DNA from: Acidobacteriota bacterium
Lineage (GTDB): Bacteria > Acidobacteriota > Terriglobia > Bryobacterales > Bryobacteraceae
Direction: 5' to 3'
DNA: 64,000 bases
Assembly (NCBI GenBank): GCA_026393985.1
Contig: JAPKZB010000092.1
Coordinates: 62,001-126,000, forward strand
The position numbers and the translations under genes are program-made. Position 1 is the stretch's first letter, and every line of letters begins with the position of its first letter. The notes below the pieces were generated by a model. The model ran no database searches. It saw only the letters and a program-made list of their open reading frames with translations, and had not been told where the DNA came from. Of this stretch, positions 43,101 through 51,216 are shown one piece after another.

Positions 43101-43609
43101 CCATCAAGCGACTCGATGCTCTTTTTGATCCGGTCATCCACCATCTTGGTCGTCTCCCGCAGGTCGCGGTTAGCCGAGACGACGACGTTGATCACCGGCG
43201 AAGCGTCGGTCGAGACCTTCTCGACCACCGGCGGATCGGCGTCCTGCGGCAGCTGGCCGAGAATGGTCGAAATCTTATCGCGCACCTCCTGCGCGGCCAC
43301 CTCGGCATCTTTTTCGAGGGTGAACTGAATGGTCACCCGCGACAAGCCCTCCGAGGAGTTCGAAAACAGCTCATCGATGCCCGAGACCGTGTTGACGGCC
43401 TCTTCAATGCGCTTCGATAGCTGCGTCTCCACCTCTTCGGGCGAGGCGCCGCGCAGCGTGGTCGTAATCGAGACGATCGGAAACTCAATCTTCGGAAACA
43501 GGTCGACGCCCAGTTTCCGGTAGCCGTCCAGGCCCAGCACGACGAGCATCAGAATGAGCATCGTCGCGAACACCGGGCGTTTAATGCAGATCTCAGCAAG
43601 TCTCTGCAT
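40130..43609 (-). CDS. RND efflux permease (HAE1/AcrB-like) fused to the start of TolC
   Basis: This is 1159 residues. Residues 1-1024 form a complete inner-membrane RND permease: ICIKRPVFATMLILMLVVLGL (helix 1), FPKIEFPIVSITT, GIVIDDAIVVLENIFRFLEE with the proton-relay Asp pair, PLSMPFALLSLIIM, VLFGIVKKNSILQLDHI and LITPVSYSLFDDLA. With no stop it runs into LPWRKAAGPTAALLALAAVL, a signal-peptide-like segment. The N-terminus of a TolC-type protein follows (KLTLKEAVETALQNNIEIEIE and FDPVFSYTPSYERRDTP) and stops at TGA 40130. An in-frame TTG at 40537 with GGAG upstream could start TolC separately. It lies downstream of the adaptor gene in the TetR-led operon. Confidence 0.88.
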   Translation of the reverse strand: MQRLAEICIKRPVFATMLILMLVVLGLDGYRKLGVDLFPKIEFPIVSITTTLRGASPEEVETQLSKRIEEAVNTVSGIDELFSNSSEGLSRVTIQFTLEKDAEVAAQEVRDKISTILGQLPQDADPPVVEKVSTDASPVINVVVSANRDLRETTKMVDDRIKKSIESLDGVGQVRFIGDRERAIQIWLDGQKLYSYNLNIDQIRASIGAQNAEIPGGRLDQGNRELSVRTLGRILRPGDFSTLIVANTPGGPIRVEDIGAVQDGFKEQRTLARLDGREAVVLQIRKQAGTNTLSVIEKVKERIDEIRPLLPPDFEIAYVGDQSFFIVESFHAVQEHLILGGLLAGVVVLLFMRSWRSTLIAAVSIPTSIIATYTLMNLMGFTLNQITMLALTLMVGIVIDDAIVVLENIFRFLEEKRMTPIEAAIEGTRDIGLAVLATTLSLAVVFLPVAFMSGIVGRFMSSFGFTAAFAIMVSLVVSFTLTPMLCSRFLKLTPGHDASATKQTLIFRMVDVPYQVMLRWSMRHRWVIVTISLVTFLSTGLLFRFLGVDFLPQDDQSEFEVTVRMPPGSSLAGTDELMRQVEADLRRLPGVKNLLTQIGSDPRQQVDRGTILVALVQPGQRRENQFQVMDMARETLRKYKDLIIAVQLPAVIQGAGPNRDFQYFLQGPDLAQLDGYARKLMAKLAATPGVADLESSYEAGKPEVRVLVNREKAANLNVNVASIATALRTLVAGDEQVTTYREGDDRYDVGLRVTREFRNSPDAMSRLYVPSATLGNVALSNVATLREDTGPIGIDRRNRQRQILISASVVGGQSLSTVLAVADNTMKELQMPPDYRNGTIGRSKELGRAGASFVIAFLLSIIFMYMILAAQFESFVDPIVILLSLPLSMPFALLSLIIMRENFSIIYSSVGILVLFGIVKKNSILQLDHIKALRREGLPRLEAILKGCEDRLRPILMTTAALVAGMLPLALGQGAGAGTRRTVAIVVIGGQTLCLLLTLLITPVSYSLFDDLASTSWLRRWSRWLPWRKAAGPTAALLALAAVLTPLAHGAEELNKQRVGVTLAARKLTLKEAVETALQNNIEIEIERTNIATAQQLLNAAKGVFDPVFSYTPSYERRDTPAASVLQAATGKLEERFINNNAGVRTRAPWQGMSLGVRF

Positions 43610-43612
43610 GGC

Positions 43613-44824
43613 CTACATCCTCACCTTGGTGCCGTTGGTCAGGGTGCCGAGTTCGGAGACCGCCACGCGGTCGCCCGGCTTCACCGCTCCGTCCGGCACC
43701 TCCACCCAGCCATCAGTTTCGAGCCCCGGGGTAAACGTCACCAGCCGCGCCGCCCCGTTTTCAATCACGAACAGTTTGGTCAAACCCGCGACGCTGTAGA
43801 GCGCCTGCCGCGGCACGGCCACCATAACGGCCGCCGCCTGCGTCACCAGCTTCACCTGCACGAACATCCCCGGCCGCAGCCGCGCGTCGCCCCGCTCGAG
43901 CCGGGCTTCGACGGAAAGCGTCCGCGAACGCGCGTCGAGCCCCGGGTTCCGCTGCCGCACAACGGCCGTAAACTCCGCCCCCGGCAGGGCGTCGGTGGTG
44001 AAGGTGAGCTGCGTGCCCAGCTTCACGGCGTCCGAAGCCGCCTCCGGAATCTCCGCCCGCAGCCGCAGCGGGTTGGTTTTCACAAGACGAATCAGCGGCG
44101 TATTGTCTTTGACGAACTGCCCCACCGCAGCGATCTTCTCGCCCACTTCGGCGTCGAAGGGCGCCCGCACCACCGTATCGTTGCGCCGCTTCTGCACAAT
44201 TTTCAAATCGGCTTCGAGCGCCGTCACGCTCATCCACGCCACGCGCATCTCGTCCCGCGCCAGTTCGACCGCCGCCTGCCGGGCCCGGTAGGCCTTCTCG
44301 GCCTCGGTGAACCGCTCCTGCGAAACATCGCCGGTCTTCACCAGCTTGGCCGCGCTCTCGTACTTGAACCGCGTGTCCTCCAACTGCGCCAGCACTTGAC
44401 GCAGCGAGGGCGTCGACTCCGGCGGACTCACCTTGCCCGTGTAGGCCGCGAGGCCCAGCCGCGCCAAAGCTTGGTTCAACGCCCCGCGCGACCGTTCAAT
44501 CTGCAGGTCGTACTCGGTCGGGTCGAGCTCCACCAGCACGGCGCCCTGCCGCACGGCCTGGCCGAAATCGTAGTGAATCTTTGCTACGCGGCCCTGCACC
44601 TCCGAGCTAATCGTCACCGTATCGTCCGGCAACAGCGAACCGGTCGCCACAATCGAGCGTTCCACGCTCCGCTGCTCGGCCGCCGCCGTCCGCACCGCAA
44701 GCGGCGCCGCCTCTGGCCGGGGGGCCGCCTCGGTTTTTCCGGCCGCCGCCGGAGCTGCCTGGCGGCCGCAGCCGGCCGCCAGCAAACCAAACAACGCGCA
44801 CAACAAAGCAGGAGAGAGTTTCAT
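43613..44824 (-). CDS. RND efflux periplasmic adaptor (membrane fusion lipoprotein)
   Basis: This 403-residue protein has a lipobox LLAAGC (Cys19) after the signal peptide. The usual order follows: a barrel/lipoyl half TVTISSEVQGRVAKIHYDFGQ, a helical hairpin (about 110-210), a lipoyl half RAPFDAEVGEKIAAVGQFV and a beta-barrel (NPLRLRAEIPEAASDAVKLG). The C-terminal membrane-proximal part includes VPRQALYSVAGLTKLFVIE. It links the RND permease to the outer-membrane channel. Its ATG overlaps the TetR stop (44821-44824), and the permease gene starts three bases after it ends, so the genes are tightly co-translated. Confidence 0.93.
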   Translation of the reverse strand: MKLSPALLCALFGLLAAGCGRQAAPAAAGKTEAAPRPEAAPLAVRTAAAEQRSVERSIVATGSLLPDDTVTISSEVQGRVAKIHYDFGQAVRQGAVLVELDPTEYDLQIERSRGALNQALARLGLAAYTGKVSPPESTPSLRQVLAQLEDTRFKYESAAKLVKTGDVSQERFTEAEKAYRARQAAVELARDEMRVAWMSVTALEADLKIVQKRRNDTVVRAPFDAEVGEKIAAVGQFVKDNTPLIRLVKTNPLRLRAEIPEAASDAVKLGTQLTFTTDALPGAEFTAVVRQRNPGLDARSRTLSVEARLERGDARLRPGMFVQVKLVTQAAAVMVAVPRQALYSVAGLTKLFVIENGAARLVTFTPGLETDGWVEVPDGAVKPGDRVAVSELGTLTNGTKVRM

Positions 44825-45435
44825 TTCAGAATTCCATTCAAAAAGAGGTCCACAATACCTTCGAGGGCGCGCTTCTTACTCGCGCGCACCGTGCGGAAGC
44901 CAAAGTGGAGTTCAAACAGGCAGTACTGCATTACGGCCCCGACCATGGCCCGGGCGGCAATCGTCGGATCGAGCGGGCGCAACTGGCCGGCGGCCATCCG
45001 CGCCTTCAAATACGCGGATACTTTGGCGTAGACGGGGCCCGAGTTCCGCTCAAAACACAAATCGGCCAGCGCATGCCCCTCGAGCGCGGCAAACAGTACC
45101 TGCCGGATGTACTCCGGGTTGCTCGTGTGAAACTCGGCGATCAGATGAGCCAGTTTCTGAAAGTAAACGCGCGGGTCTTCAATCACCGCCAGCGCGTCGA
45201 GCAGCGCGTGCGGGTCTTCGCCGGCCACCTTCTGCTGCGAGCGGTCAATGATGGCCGAGTAGAGCTCTTCTTTAGTGCGGAAGTGCTCGTACAGCACCGG
45301 CTCGGAGACGCCGGCGCTGCGCGCCAACTCGCGCGTCGTCACGCCGCGAAAGCCCCGTTCGGCAAACAGCGCCGAGGCCGTATCGACAATCACCTGCCGC
45401 CGCTCGGCGCGATTGAGCTTCGTTTTTCCGGCCAT
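44821..45435 (-). CDS. TetR/AcrR family repressor
   Basis: This is about 204 residues from ATG 45435 (MAGKTKLNRAERRQVIV). An ATG two codons upstream (45441) is an alternative. The N-terminal helix-turn-helix is typical: ASALFAERGFRGVTTREL, then ARSAGVSEPVLYEHFRTKEEL. The C-terminal ligand domain is helical (YIRQVLFAALEGHALADLC). As first gene of an operon with an RND adaptor and permease, it should repress its own operon and release it on drug binding. Two tandem copies of a near-palindrome lie at its start and are the likely operator. Confidence 0.93.
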   Translation of the reverse strand: MAGKTKLNRAERRQVIVDTASALFAERGFRGVTTRELARSAGVSEPVLYEHFRTKEELYSAIIDRSQQKVAGEDPHALLDALAVIEDPRVYFQKLAHLIAEFHTSNPEYIRQVLFAALEGHALADLCFERNSGPVYAKVSAYLKARMAAGQLRPLDPTIAARAMVGAVMQYCLFELHFGFRTVRASKKRALEGIVDLFLNGILK

Positions 45436-45465
45436 TAGCATTCACTAGGTTAGCATTTGCTAGGT
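45436..45465. promoter_or_regulatory. Tandem 15-base repeat, candidate TetR operator
   Basis: TAGCATTCACTAGGT (45436-45450) is followed directly by TAGCATTTGCTAGGT (45451-45465), 13 of 15 positions identical. The second copy holds a perfect inverted repeat TAGCA-TT-TGCTA, and the first is imperfect. The pair sits between the TetR start and the divergent sugar transferase start at 45496. It could control both. Confidence 0.65.
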
Positions 45466-45495
45466 AACGGGCGCAGGGCCCAATCTGTTAGTCTG

Positions 45496-46914
45496 ATGAG
45501 CGAAGTGTACTCCCGGCGTCAGCGAAAGCTCCGTTTATTTTTTGGACTCGCCGATGCCGCTCTCGTCTGGGCGGCATATGAAGTGGCCTACCAGACCCGC
45601 AGCGGCTGGCACCTCGCCCGGCAGTTCTACATCGATACCCCGATGAAGTACCTGCTGCTGCTCGTTGCCGCCCTCGCCTTTCTTGGCGCCGCCGCCTGGT
45701 TCGGCACCTACGAGCGCCTCGAATCCGCCCGCCGCCGCGACGTCGTCAAAGAGACCCTCCGGCAGACCCTGCTCGCCGTCGTCATCGTCGTGCTGACCCA
45801 GTTTCTACTCCGGCTCGACGTCAGCCGCGCCTTCCTCGGCCTGTTCGGCGCACTGGCCTGCCTCGGCCTGCTTGTCTTCCGCTGGAACGCCGGCCCCCTG
45901 CTGCGCTGGTTCCGCCAGCGGTTCGGGGCCCAGCACTATGTGATGATCGCCGGTACCGGGGAAAGCGCCCGCCGCATGGCCCACTTGGTCGAAGAGGCCG
46001 AATCGTTCGGCATGCGCCTGCTGGGCTTTCTCGAAGAGCGGCCGGCCGTCGCGGCCCTGCAACTCGCTCACGAGTATCCCGTGCACCCCCTCGACGAACT
46101 CCCCCAGATCCTCCGCCGCCGCGTCATCGACGAGGTGATCTTCGCCGTACCCGCCGCCGACCTGCCCCACCTCGAGGAGACCCTCTTGTTATGCGACGAA
46201 GAGGGCGTCCGCACCCGCGTCGCGCTCGATATCTTCCCTCATGTCCACAGCGACGTCTATCTCGACCGCCTCGGCCCCGCCCCCCTGCTCACCTTCTCCG
46301 GCGCCCCGCACGACGAACTCCGCCTGCTCCTCAAGCGCGCGACGGACATCGCCTGCAGCGCCCTCGCCCTCGTCGCCCTCGCCCCCTTCCTGCTCGCCAT
46401 CGCCCTCGCCGTCAGGCTTACCTCCCCCGGGCCCGTCATCTTTTCGCAGATCCGCTGCGGCCTCAACGGCCGCCGCTTCCGGCTCTATAAGTTCCGCTCC
46501 ATGGTCGCCAACGCCGAAGCGCTCAAGCAGGAGTTGATGAGCCGCAACGAACGCGAGCTCGTCTTCAAGATCCGCAACGATCCCCGGCTTACGCCCATCG
46601 GCAGATGGCTCCGCAAGTTCTCCATCGACGAGCTCCCGCAGCTGTGGAACGTCCTCGCCGGCGACATGTCCCTGGTCGGCCCCCGGCCGGCCATTCCCGA
46701 AGAAGTGGAACAATATAAGCGGTGGCAACGGCGCCGTCTGCGGATGCGCCCGGGCCTCACCTGCCTCTGGGTGGTGGAGGGCCGCGACACCGTCGACTTT
46801 GAAACTTGGATGACCCTGGACATGCGCTACATCGATAACTGGTCTTTAGCCCTCGACTGGAAAATCATCCTGCGCACCATCCCCCAGGTCGTCATCGGCA
46901 GAGGAGCTCATTGA
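45496..46914 (+). CDS. Polyprenyl-phosphate sugar-1-phosphate transferase
   Basis: This is 472 residues from ATG 45496 (MSEVYSRRQRKLRLFFGLAD). Four to five N-terminal membrane helices are followed by a CoA-binding-like Rossmann domain (about 145-270: VMIAGTGESARRMAHL). A bacterial sugar transferase domain (PF02397) completes it: LLLKRATDIACSALALVAL, SPGPVIFSQIRCGLNGRRF, LYKFRSM, FSIDELPQLWNVLAGDMSLVG, PRPAIPEEVEQY and RPGLTCLWVVEGRD. It starts lipid-linked exopolysaccharide synthesis by moving hexose-1-phosphate onto undecaprenyl phosphate. The longer frame from 45457 would run through the operator repeat and was rejected. Confidence 0.92.
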   Translation: MSEVYSRRQRKLRLFFGLADAALVWAAYEVAYQTRSGWHLARQFYIDTPMKYLLLLVAALAFLGAAAWFGTYERLESARRRDVVKETLRQTLLAVVIVVLTQFLLRLDVSRAFLGLFGALACLGLLVFRWNAGPLLRWFRQRFGAQHYVMIAGTGESARRMAHLVEEAESFGMRLLGFLEERPAVAALQLAHEYPVHPLDELPQILRRRVIDEVIFAVPAADLPHLEETLLLCDEEGVRTRVALDIFPHVHSDVYLDRLGPAPLLTFSGAPHDELRLLLKRATDIACSALALVALAPFLLAIALAVRLTSPGPVIFSQIRCGLNGRRFRLYKFRSMVANAEALKQELMSRNERELVFKIRNDPRLTPIGRWLRKFSIDELPQLWNVLAGDMSLVGPRPAIPEEVEQYKRWQRRRLRMRPGLTCLWVVEGRDTVDFETWMTLDMRYIDNWSLALDWKIILRTIPQVVIGRGAH

Positions 46915-46917
46915 AGT

Positions 46918-47532
46918 ATGGAACTGATTCCCACGCAGGAAGAGGTATTGAAGCTGCTGCGCCAGACCGGCGCTTTGCGCGAGGGCAATTTCGTCTATCC
47001 GAACGGTCTCCACTCGGACCAGTTCCTGCAGATTCCCCTCGCTTTCCGCTACTTCCAGCACGCCAAAATGCTGAGCGTAGCGCTGAGCCGCAAGGTGCGC
47101 GCCAACCCGGAAATTCGCGCCAACATCGACAAGCTCAGCATCTTCACCCCCGCCGGCGGCGGCCTCCCCGTGGCCTTCGGCGTCTGTGAAGCGCTGCGGG
47201 CCTACGAGGTCTACTGGGCCGAACGCCAGAACGCCGATGAACCGCTGCAGCTCCGCCAGTTCTTTGATATCGACCCCGGCGAGAAGGTCCTCCTGGTCGA
47301 CGACATTCTCCGCACCGGCGCGAAGCTCCTCGAACTCAAAAAGATGGTGGAAGACGCCGGAGCCGAAGTGGTCGGTATCGCCGTCATCGTGGCCCAGCCC
47401 GCCCCGGGCTGCCCCGACTTCGCCCCCATTCCCGTCTATTCGCTGGCTACCCTCGACCCGCTCTACCTGTTCGACGCCACCAAGAACAGCCTCAAATATC
47501 CCGATCAACCCGTGGAGATCATCCGCGCATGA
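46918..47532 (+). CDS. Phosphoribosyltransferase, orotate PRTase-like
   Basis: This is 204 residues. The PRPP-binding motif VLLVDDILRTGAKLLEL sits at about 124-140. The start EVLKLLRQTGALREGNFVYPNG and HSDQFLQIP resemble PyrE (GALLFGEFTLKSG, SPYFFNLG), as does TPAGGGLPVAFGV. It might be the pyrimidine enzyme orotate phosphoribosyltransferase or a paralogue used elsewhere. The residues that contact orotate are less conserved than usual, so I give no symbol. It starts three bases after the sugar transferase stop, and its stop overlaps the next start by ATGA. Confidence 0.75.
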   Translation: MELIPTQEEVLKLLRQTGALREGNFVYPNGLHSDQFLQIPLAFRYFQHAKMLSVALSRKVRANPEIRANIDKLSIFTPAGGGLPVAFGVCEALRAYEVYWAERQNADEPLQLRQFFDIDPGEKVLLVDDILRTGAKLLELKKMVEDAGAEVVGIAVIVAQPAPGCPDFAPIPVYSLATLDPLYLFDATKNSLKYPDQPVEIIRA

Positions 47533-48863
47533 AAGCCCTTCTGTTTCTGCTCACCCTGCCGCTGCTCGCGGCCGACTACAAAGCCGGCTTCGGCCGCATC
47601 GACATCACCCCGGCCCAGTCCATCTACCTCTCCGGCTATGCCGCCCGCAAGAAGCCCAGCGAAGGCGTGCTGCAGAAGATCTGGGCCAAAGCCCTCGCCA
47701 TCGAAGACAACAAAGGCCACCGCGTGGTCATCGTTACGACGGACCTGATCGGACTGCCTCGCCCGGTGGCCGACCAGATCGGCGCCGAAGTGGACAAACG
47801 CTACCGCCTCCGCCGCAATCAACTTCTGCTCAACTCCTCGCACACGCACAGCGGTCCGGTGCTGCGGGACAACCTGATGACCATGTTCGACCTCACCCCC
47901 GAACAGAAGCGGGCCATCACGGACTACAGCCAAACGGTGACCAAACAGATCGCCGACGTCGTCGGCGCCGCGCTCGGCAACATGCAGGCCGCCCGCCTCG
48001 ATCTCGGCCACGGCACCGGCAGCTTCGCCGTCAACCGCCGCGTCCTTACCCCCACCGGCGTCAAAGGCGGTGTCAACCCGGCCGGCCCCGTCGATCAGGA
48101 TATTCCCGTCCTCCGCGTGGCCGGGGTGAACGGCCAACTGCTCGGCGTCCTGTTCGGCTACGCCTGCCACAATACAACCCTCGGCGGCGATTTGTATAAG
48201 GTCAACGGCGACTACGCCGGCTTCGCGCAGGCCAACTTCGAAGCGGCCCACCCGAACGCTACCGCCATGTTCATGCTCCTGTGCGGCGCCGACGCCAATC
48301 CGAATCCGCGCGGCACCGTCGCCCTCGCCGAGCAGCACGGCGCCTCGCTCGCCAAAGAGGTCACCCGCGTGCTCGCCGGCAAGCTCACCCCGGTCACCGG
48401 CCAGCTCCGCAGCGCCTTCCAGACGGCGGAACTCGCCTTCGCCCCCCACACCCGCGAAACCTTTGAAGCCGAAAGCAAAGAGTCCAACTGGTTTAAGCAG
48501 CAGCGCGCCGCCGAGATGCTCGCCGCCTACGACCGCCGCGCCCCCGTGCGCGCCATTCCCTACCCGGTGCAGGGCATCCGCCTCGGCAAGTCGCTCACGC
48601 TCGTCGCCCTCGGCGGCGAAGTGGTCGTGGACTACAACCTGCGCCTGAAGCGCGAGTTCCCCGGCGAAGAGCTGATTGTCGCCGGCTATTCGAACGACGT
48701 GATGTGCTACATCCCCTCGCTCCGCGTTTTGAAAGAAGGCGGCTACGAGGCCAACGACAGCATGATCTACTACGGCCAGCCCGGCCCCTTCGCCGAAGAC
48801 GTCGAGGACCGGGTGATGCAGATGATCTATAAAGTGATGGACCGCATCGGCCGCAAACGCTAG
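47529..48863 (+). CDS. Neutral/alkaline ceramidase-like exported protein
   Basis: This 444-residue protein has a signal peptide (MKALLFLLTLPLLAADY). The neutral ceramidase N-domain (PF04734) pattern follows: GFGRIDITPAQSIYLSGYAAR, VVIVTTDLIGLPRPVADQI, NSSHTHSGPVLRDN with His metal ligands, GYACHNTTLGGD and FMLLCGADANPNPRG. It lacks the C-terminal immunoglobulin domain of true ceramidases, which are over 600 residues, so it is a short family member of uncertain substrate. It is third in the operon with the sugar transferase and PRTase. Its end overlaps the convergent aminotransferase by CTAG. Confidence 0.82.
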   Translation: MKALLFLLTLPLLAADYKAGFGRIDITPAQSIYLSGYAARKKPSEGVLQKIWAKALAIEDNKGHRVVIVTTDLIGLPRPVADQIGAEVDKRYRLRRNQLLLNSSHTHSGPVLRDNLMTMFDLTPEQKRAITDYSQTVTKQIADVVGAALGNMQAARLDLGHGTGSFAVNRRVLTPTGVKGGVNPAGPVDQDIPVLRVAGVNGQLLGVLFGYACHNTTLGGDLYKVNGDYAGFAQANFEAAHPNATAMFMLLCGADANPNPRGTVALAEQHGASLAKEVTRVLAGKLTPVTGQLRSAFQTAELAFAPHTRETFEAESKESNWFKQQRAAEMLAAYDRRAPVRAIPYPVQGIRLGKSLTLVALGGEVVVDYNLRLKREFPGEELIVAGYSNDVMCYIPSLRVLKEGGYEANDSMIYYGQPGPFAEDVEDRVMQMIYKVMDRIGRKR

Positions 48864-50020
48864 CGCGTCAGGTGCCGCCGCATCCGGTCCACGGCTTCCA
48901 TCAGATTTTCGAGCGAGTTCGCGTAACTGAAGCGCAGGTACCCGTTGCCGAACTCGCCGAACGAGCCGCCGTTGAGCGAAGCAACGCCGGCTTCGTACAG
49001 CAGTTCGTCGGCCAGCTGCTTCGAGGTGCGGCCCGTGCCCTCGATGTTCGGGAAGGCGTAGAAGGCGCCCGCGGGCTTGGCGCAGCGGAAGCCGGGCAGC
49101 GTGTTCAGGCCGTCGATGAAGGCGTCGCGGCGGCGATGGAACTCGGCCACCATGGCCAGCGGCTCGTCCTGCGGGCCGGTGAGCGCGGCCAGCCCGGCGC
49201 GCTGCGTAAAGCTCGCCGTGCAGGAGTTGGAGTTGACCATCAACTTATTGACGGCCTCCACCAGCCATTCGGGCATCACGCCGTAGCCGAGGCGCCAGCC
49301 GGTCATGGCGTAGATCTTCGAAAACCCATCCAGGATGATCGTCTTCTCCTGCATGCCGGGCAGCGAGGCGATCGATAGGGGCGGTTCGTTGTAGTAGATC
49401 CGCGAGTAGATCTCGTCGCTGAGCACGATCAGGTCGCGGTCGCGGACGAGGTCGGCGATCACGCGCAGGTCGTCGGGAGGGATCACGCCGCCGGTCGGGT
49501 TCTGCGGCGAGTTGAGGATCACCATCTTGGTCCGCGGCGTGAGGCTGTCGCGGAAGCGGTCGAGGTCGAAGCTGAAGCCCCGGCTCTCGACGAGCGGAAT
49601 CGGCACCGGCGTCGCGCCCAGAAACCGGGTCATCGACTCATAGATCGGGAAGCCCGGATTGGGGTAGATCACCTCATCGCCCTCTTCGAGCAGCGCCATC
49701 ATCGGGAAGAAGAGGATCGGTTTGCCCCCGGGCACCACGCAGACCTGCGAAGCCTTGGCCGGGATGCCGCGGGTCTCACTGACGTGGGCGGCAATGGCCT
49801 CACGGAAGTCGGGGTAGCCCTGCGTCGGGCCGTAGTGGGTCCAGCCCTCGTCCAGCGCCCGCTTGCCGGCGGCGATCACGTGCGCCGGCGTCTCAAAGTC
49901 CGGTTCCCCAATCTCCAGGTGCACAATGTGCTTGCCCTGCGCCTCCAGCGCCCGGGCCTTCACCAGGACTTCAAAGGCCGTCTCGATGAGAATGCGGTCC
50001 ATCCGCGATGCGAGTTTCAT
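48860..50020 (-). CDS. PLP-dependent aminotransferase, class I/II
   Basis: This is 386 residues. Visible landmarks are HLEIGEPDFETPAHVIAAG near the start, YPDFREAIAAHVSETRG, NSPQNPTGGVIPPDDL, LSDEIYSRIYYNEPP, DGFSKIYAMTGWRLGYG (Lys that binds pyridoxal phosphate) and a C-terminal LRFSYANSLENL with the carboxylate-binding Arg. It transfers amino groups between an amino acid and a 2-oxo acid in the cytoplasm (aspartate/alanine-type). It lies 10 bases downstream of the thiolase gene and is probably co-transcribed with it. Confidence 0.92.
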   Translation of the reverse strand: MKLASRMDRILIETAFEVLVKARALEAQGKHIVHLEIGEPDFETPAHVIAAGKRALDEGWTHYGPTQGYPDFREAIAAHVSETRGIPAKASQVCVVPGGKPILFFPMMALLEEGDEVIYPNPGFPIYESMTRFLGATPVPIPLVESRGFSFDLDRFRDSLTPRTKMVILNSPQNPTGGVIPPDDLRVIADLVRDRDLIVLSDEIYSRIYYNEPPLSIASLPGMQEKTIILDGFSKIYAMTGWRLGYGVMPEWLVEAVNKLMVNSNSCTASFTQRAGLAALTGPQDEPLAMVAEFHRRRDAFIDGLNTLPGFRCAKPAGAFYAFPNIEGTGRTSKQLADELLYEAGVASLNGGSFGEFGNGYLRFSYANSLENLMEAVDRMRRHLTR

Positions 50021-50030
50021 CAGCTTTTAG

Positions 50031-51119
50031 TTATACCCTTCCTAACACCGTCACCACACTGGTGGCGCCCGTGCCGCCCAGATTCTGCGCCAGACCCAGT
50101 TCGCCGAGCCCGTCCCGCAGCTGCCCAACGACATCAACAATCTGCGCCACCCCGGTCGCGCCCACCGGGTGGCCCTTGCTCTTCAAGCCACCGCTGCGGT
50201 TGATGGGCCGGGCTTCGCTGGCGGCATAAGCGCCGCCTTCCCCGCGCGGGCAAAAGCCGAGCTCTTCCATCGCGATGATCTCAGCAATGGTGAAGCAGTC
50301 GTGAACTTCGGCAAACTGGATATCGGCGGCGGCGACCCCGGCCATCCGGTAGGCCTTTTCGGCCGAGCGCCCGACGGCGGGGAGGCGCGTCAGGTCCGGC
50401 TTGCCGGCCAGCGCTACTGCGTCGGAGGTCTGGGCGATGCCGAGGACGCGGCAGCGGCCTTCGGGCGCCAGCACTACGGCGGCGGCCCCATCGGAAACCA
50501 GCGAACAGTCATAGAGCGTCAGCGGGTCGGCGATGACGCGGCCCGCCAGCGCCTGTTCGAGCGTGATCCGCTTGCGCAGGTGCGCGTAAGGGTTGGCAAA
50601 GCCGTGGCGGTGGTTCTTCACGGCCACGGTGGCCATCTGCTCCCGCGTGGTGCCGTAGCGGTCCATGTGGGCGCGCGCGATGCGGGCAAACAGCTCCGGG
50701 AAGGTTTGCCGGTCCTGTTCGACGTCGCCGGCCATGGCGAGAATCTCGCCGACGCGGTCGGTCGGCTGGTTGGTCATCTTTTCGACCCCGCAGACGACCA
50801 CCAGATCGTACACCCCGGCCGCCACCGCCTGCCAGGCGTGATGGAAGGCGACGCCCGAGGAGGCGCAGGCGTCTTCAAACCGCGTGGCCGGGATCCCCGC
50901 CAGCCCACAGGCGCCGGCCACGTAGGGAGCCAAGTGACTTTGTCCCGTAAAGCTTGGCCCCGCGAAGTTCCCCAGGTAAAAAGCCTCCACCTGCGCGGGG
51001 GTAACGGCCGCGTCCGCGAGCGCCGCGGCGACAGCGGTTTGGGCCAGCGAACGGATTCCCTGGTCGGCGAAGGCGCCAAAGAGGGTTTTTCCGGTCCCGA
51101 GAATACCAACGGCTCTCAT
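50031..51119 (-). CDS. Thiolase family protein (acetyl-CoA acetyltransferase, SCP-x type)
   Basis: This is 362 residues. The nucleophile Cys is in FEDACASSGVAFHHA (about residue 85). The second active-site region reads FAEVHDCFTIAEIIAMEELG, and SGGLKSKGHPVGATGVAQIV holds the catalytic His. The HDCF and GHPVGATG forms are those of SCP-x-like thiolases, which are often degradative or work on sterol or other acyl-CoAs. No second Cys in a CGGG motif is present, as usual for this subgroup. It is upstream of the aminotransferase in one operon and divergent from the ECF sigma gene. Confidence 0.9.
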   Translation of the reverse strand: MRAVGILGTGKTLFGAFADQGIRSLAQTAVAAALADAAVTPAQVEAFYLGNFAGPSFTGQSHLAPYVAGACGLAGIPATRFEDACASSGVAFHHAWQAVAAGVYDLVVVCGVEKMTNQPTDRVGEILAMAGDVEQDRQTFPELFARIARAHMDRYGTTREQMATVAVKNHRHGFANPYAHLRKRITLEQALAGRVIADPLTLYDCSLVSDGAAAVVLAPEGRCRVLGIAQTSDAVALAGKPDLTRLPAVGRSAEKAYRMAGVAAADIQFAEVHDCFTIAEIIAMEELGFCPRGEGGAYAASEARPINRSGGLKSKGHPVGATGVAQIVDVVGQLRDGLGELGLAQNLGGTGATSVVTVLGRV

Positions 51120-51216
51120 ATACTCAGAATAGCGCCGGAAAAAAAACCTCCACGCTTCGCAGACCCCAACCGTCTCGGCATGTAAGGTGATTCATACGGC
51201 TCAGGAACATATCCGC

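Noticed and set aside
41750-43420. 556-residue plus-strand frame
   Set aside because: Antisense to the RND permease, rich in His, Arg and Gln, with no family pattern.
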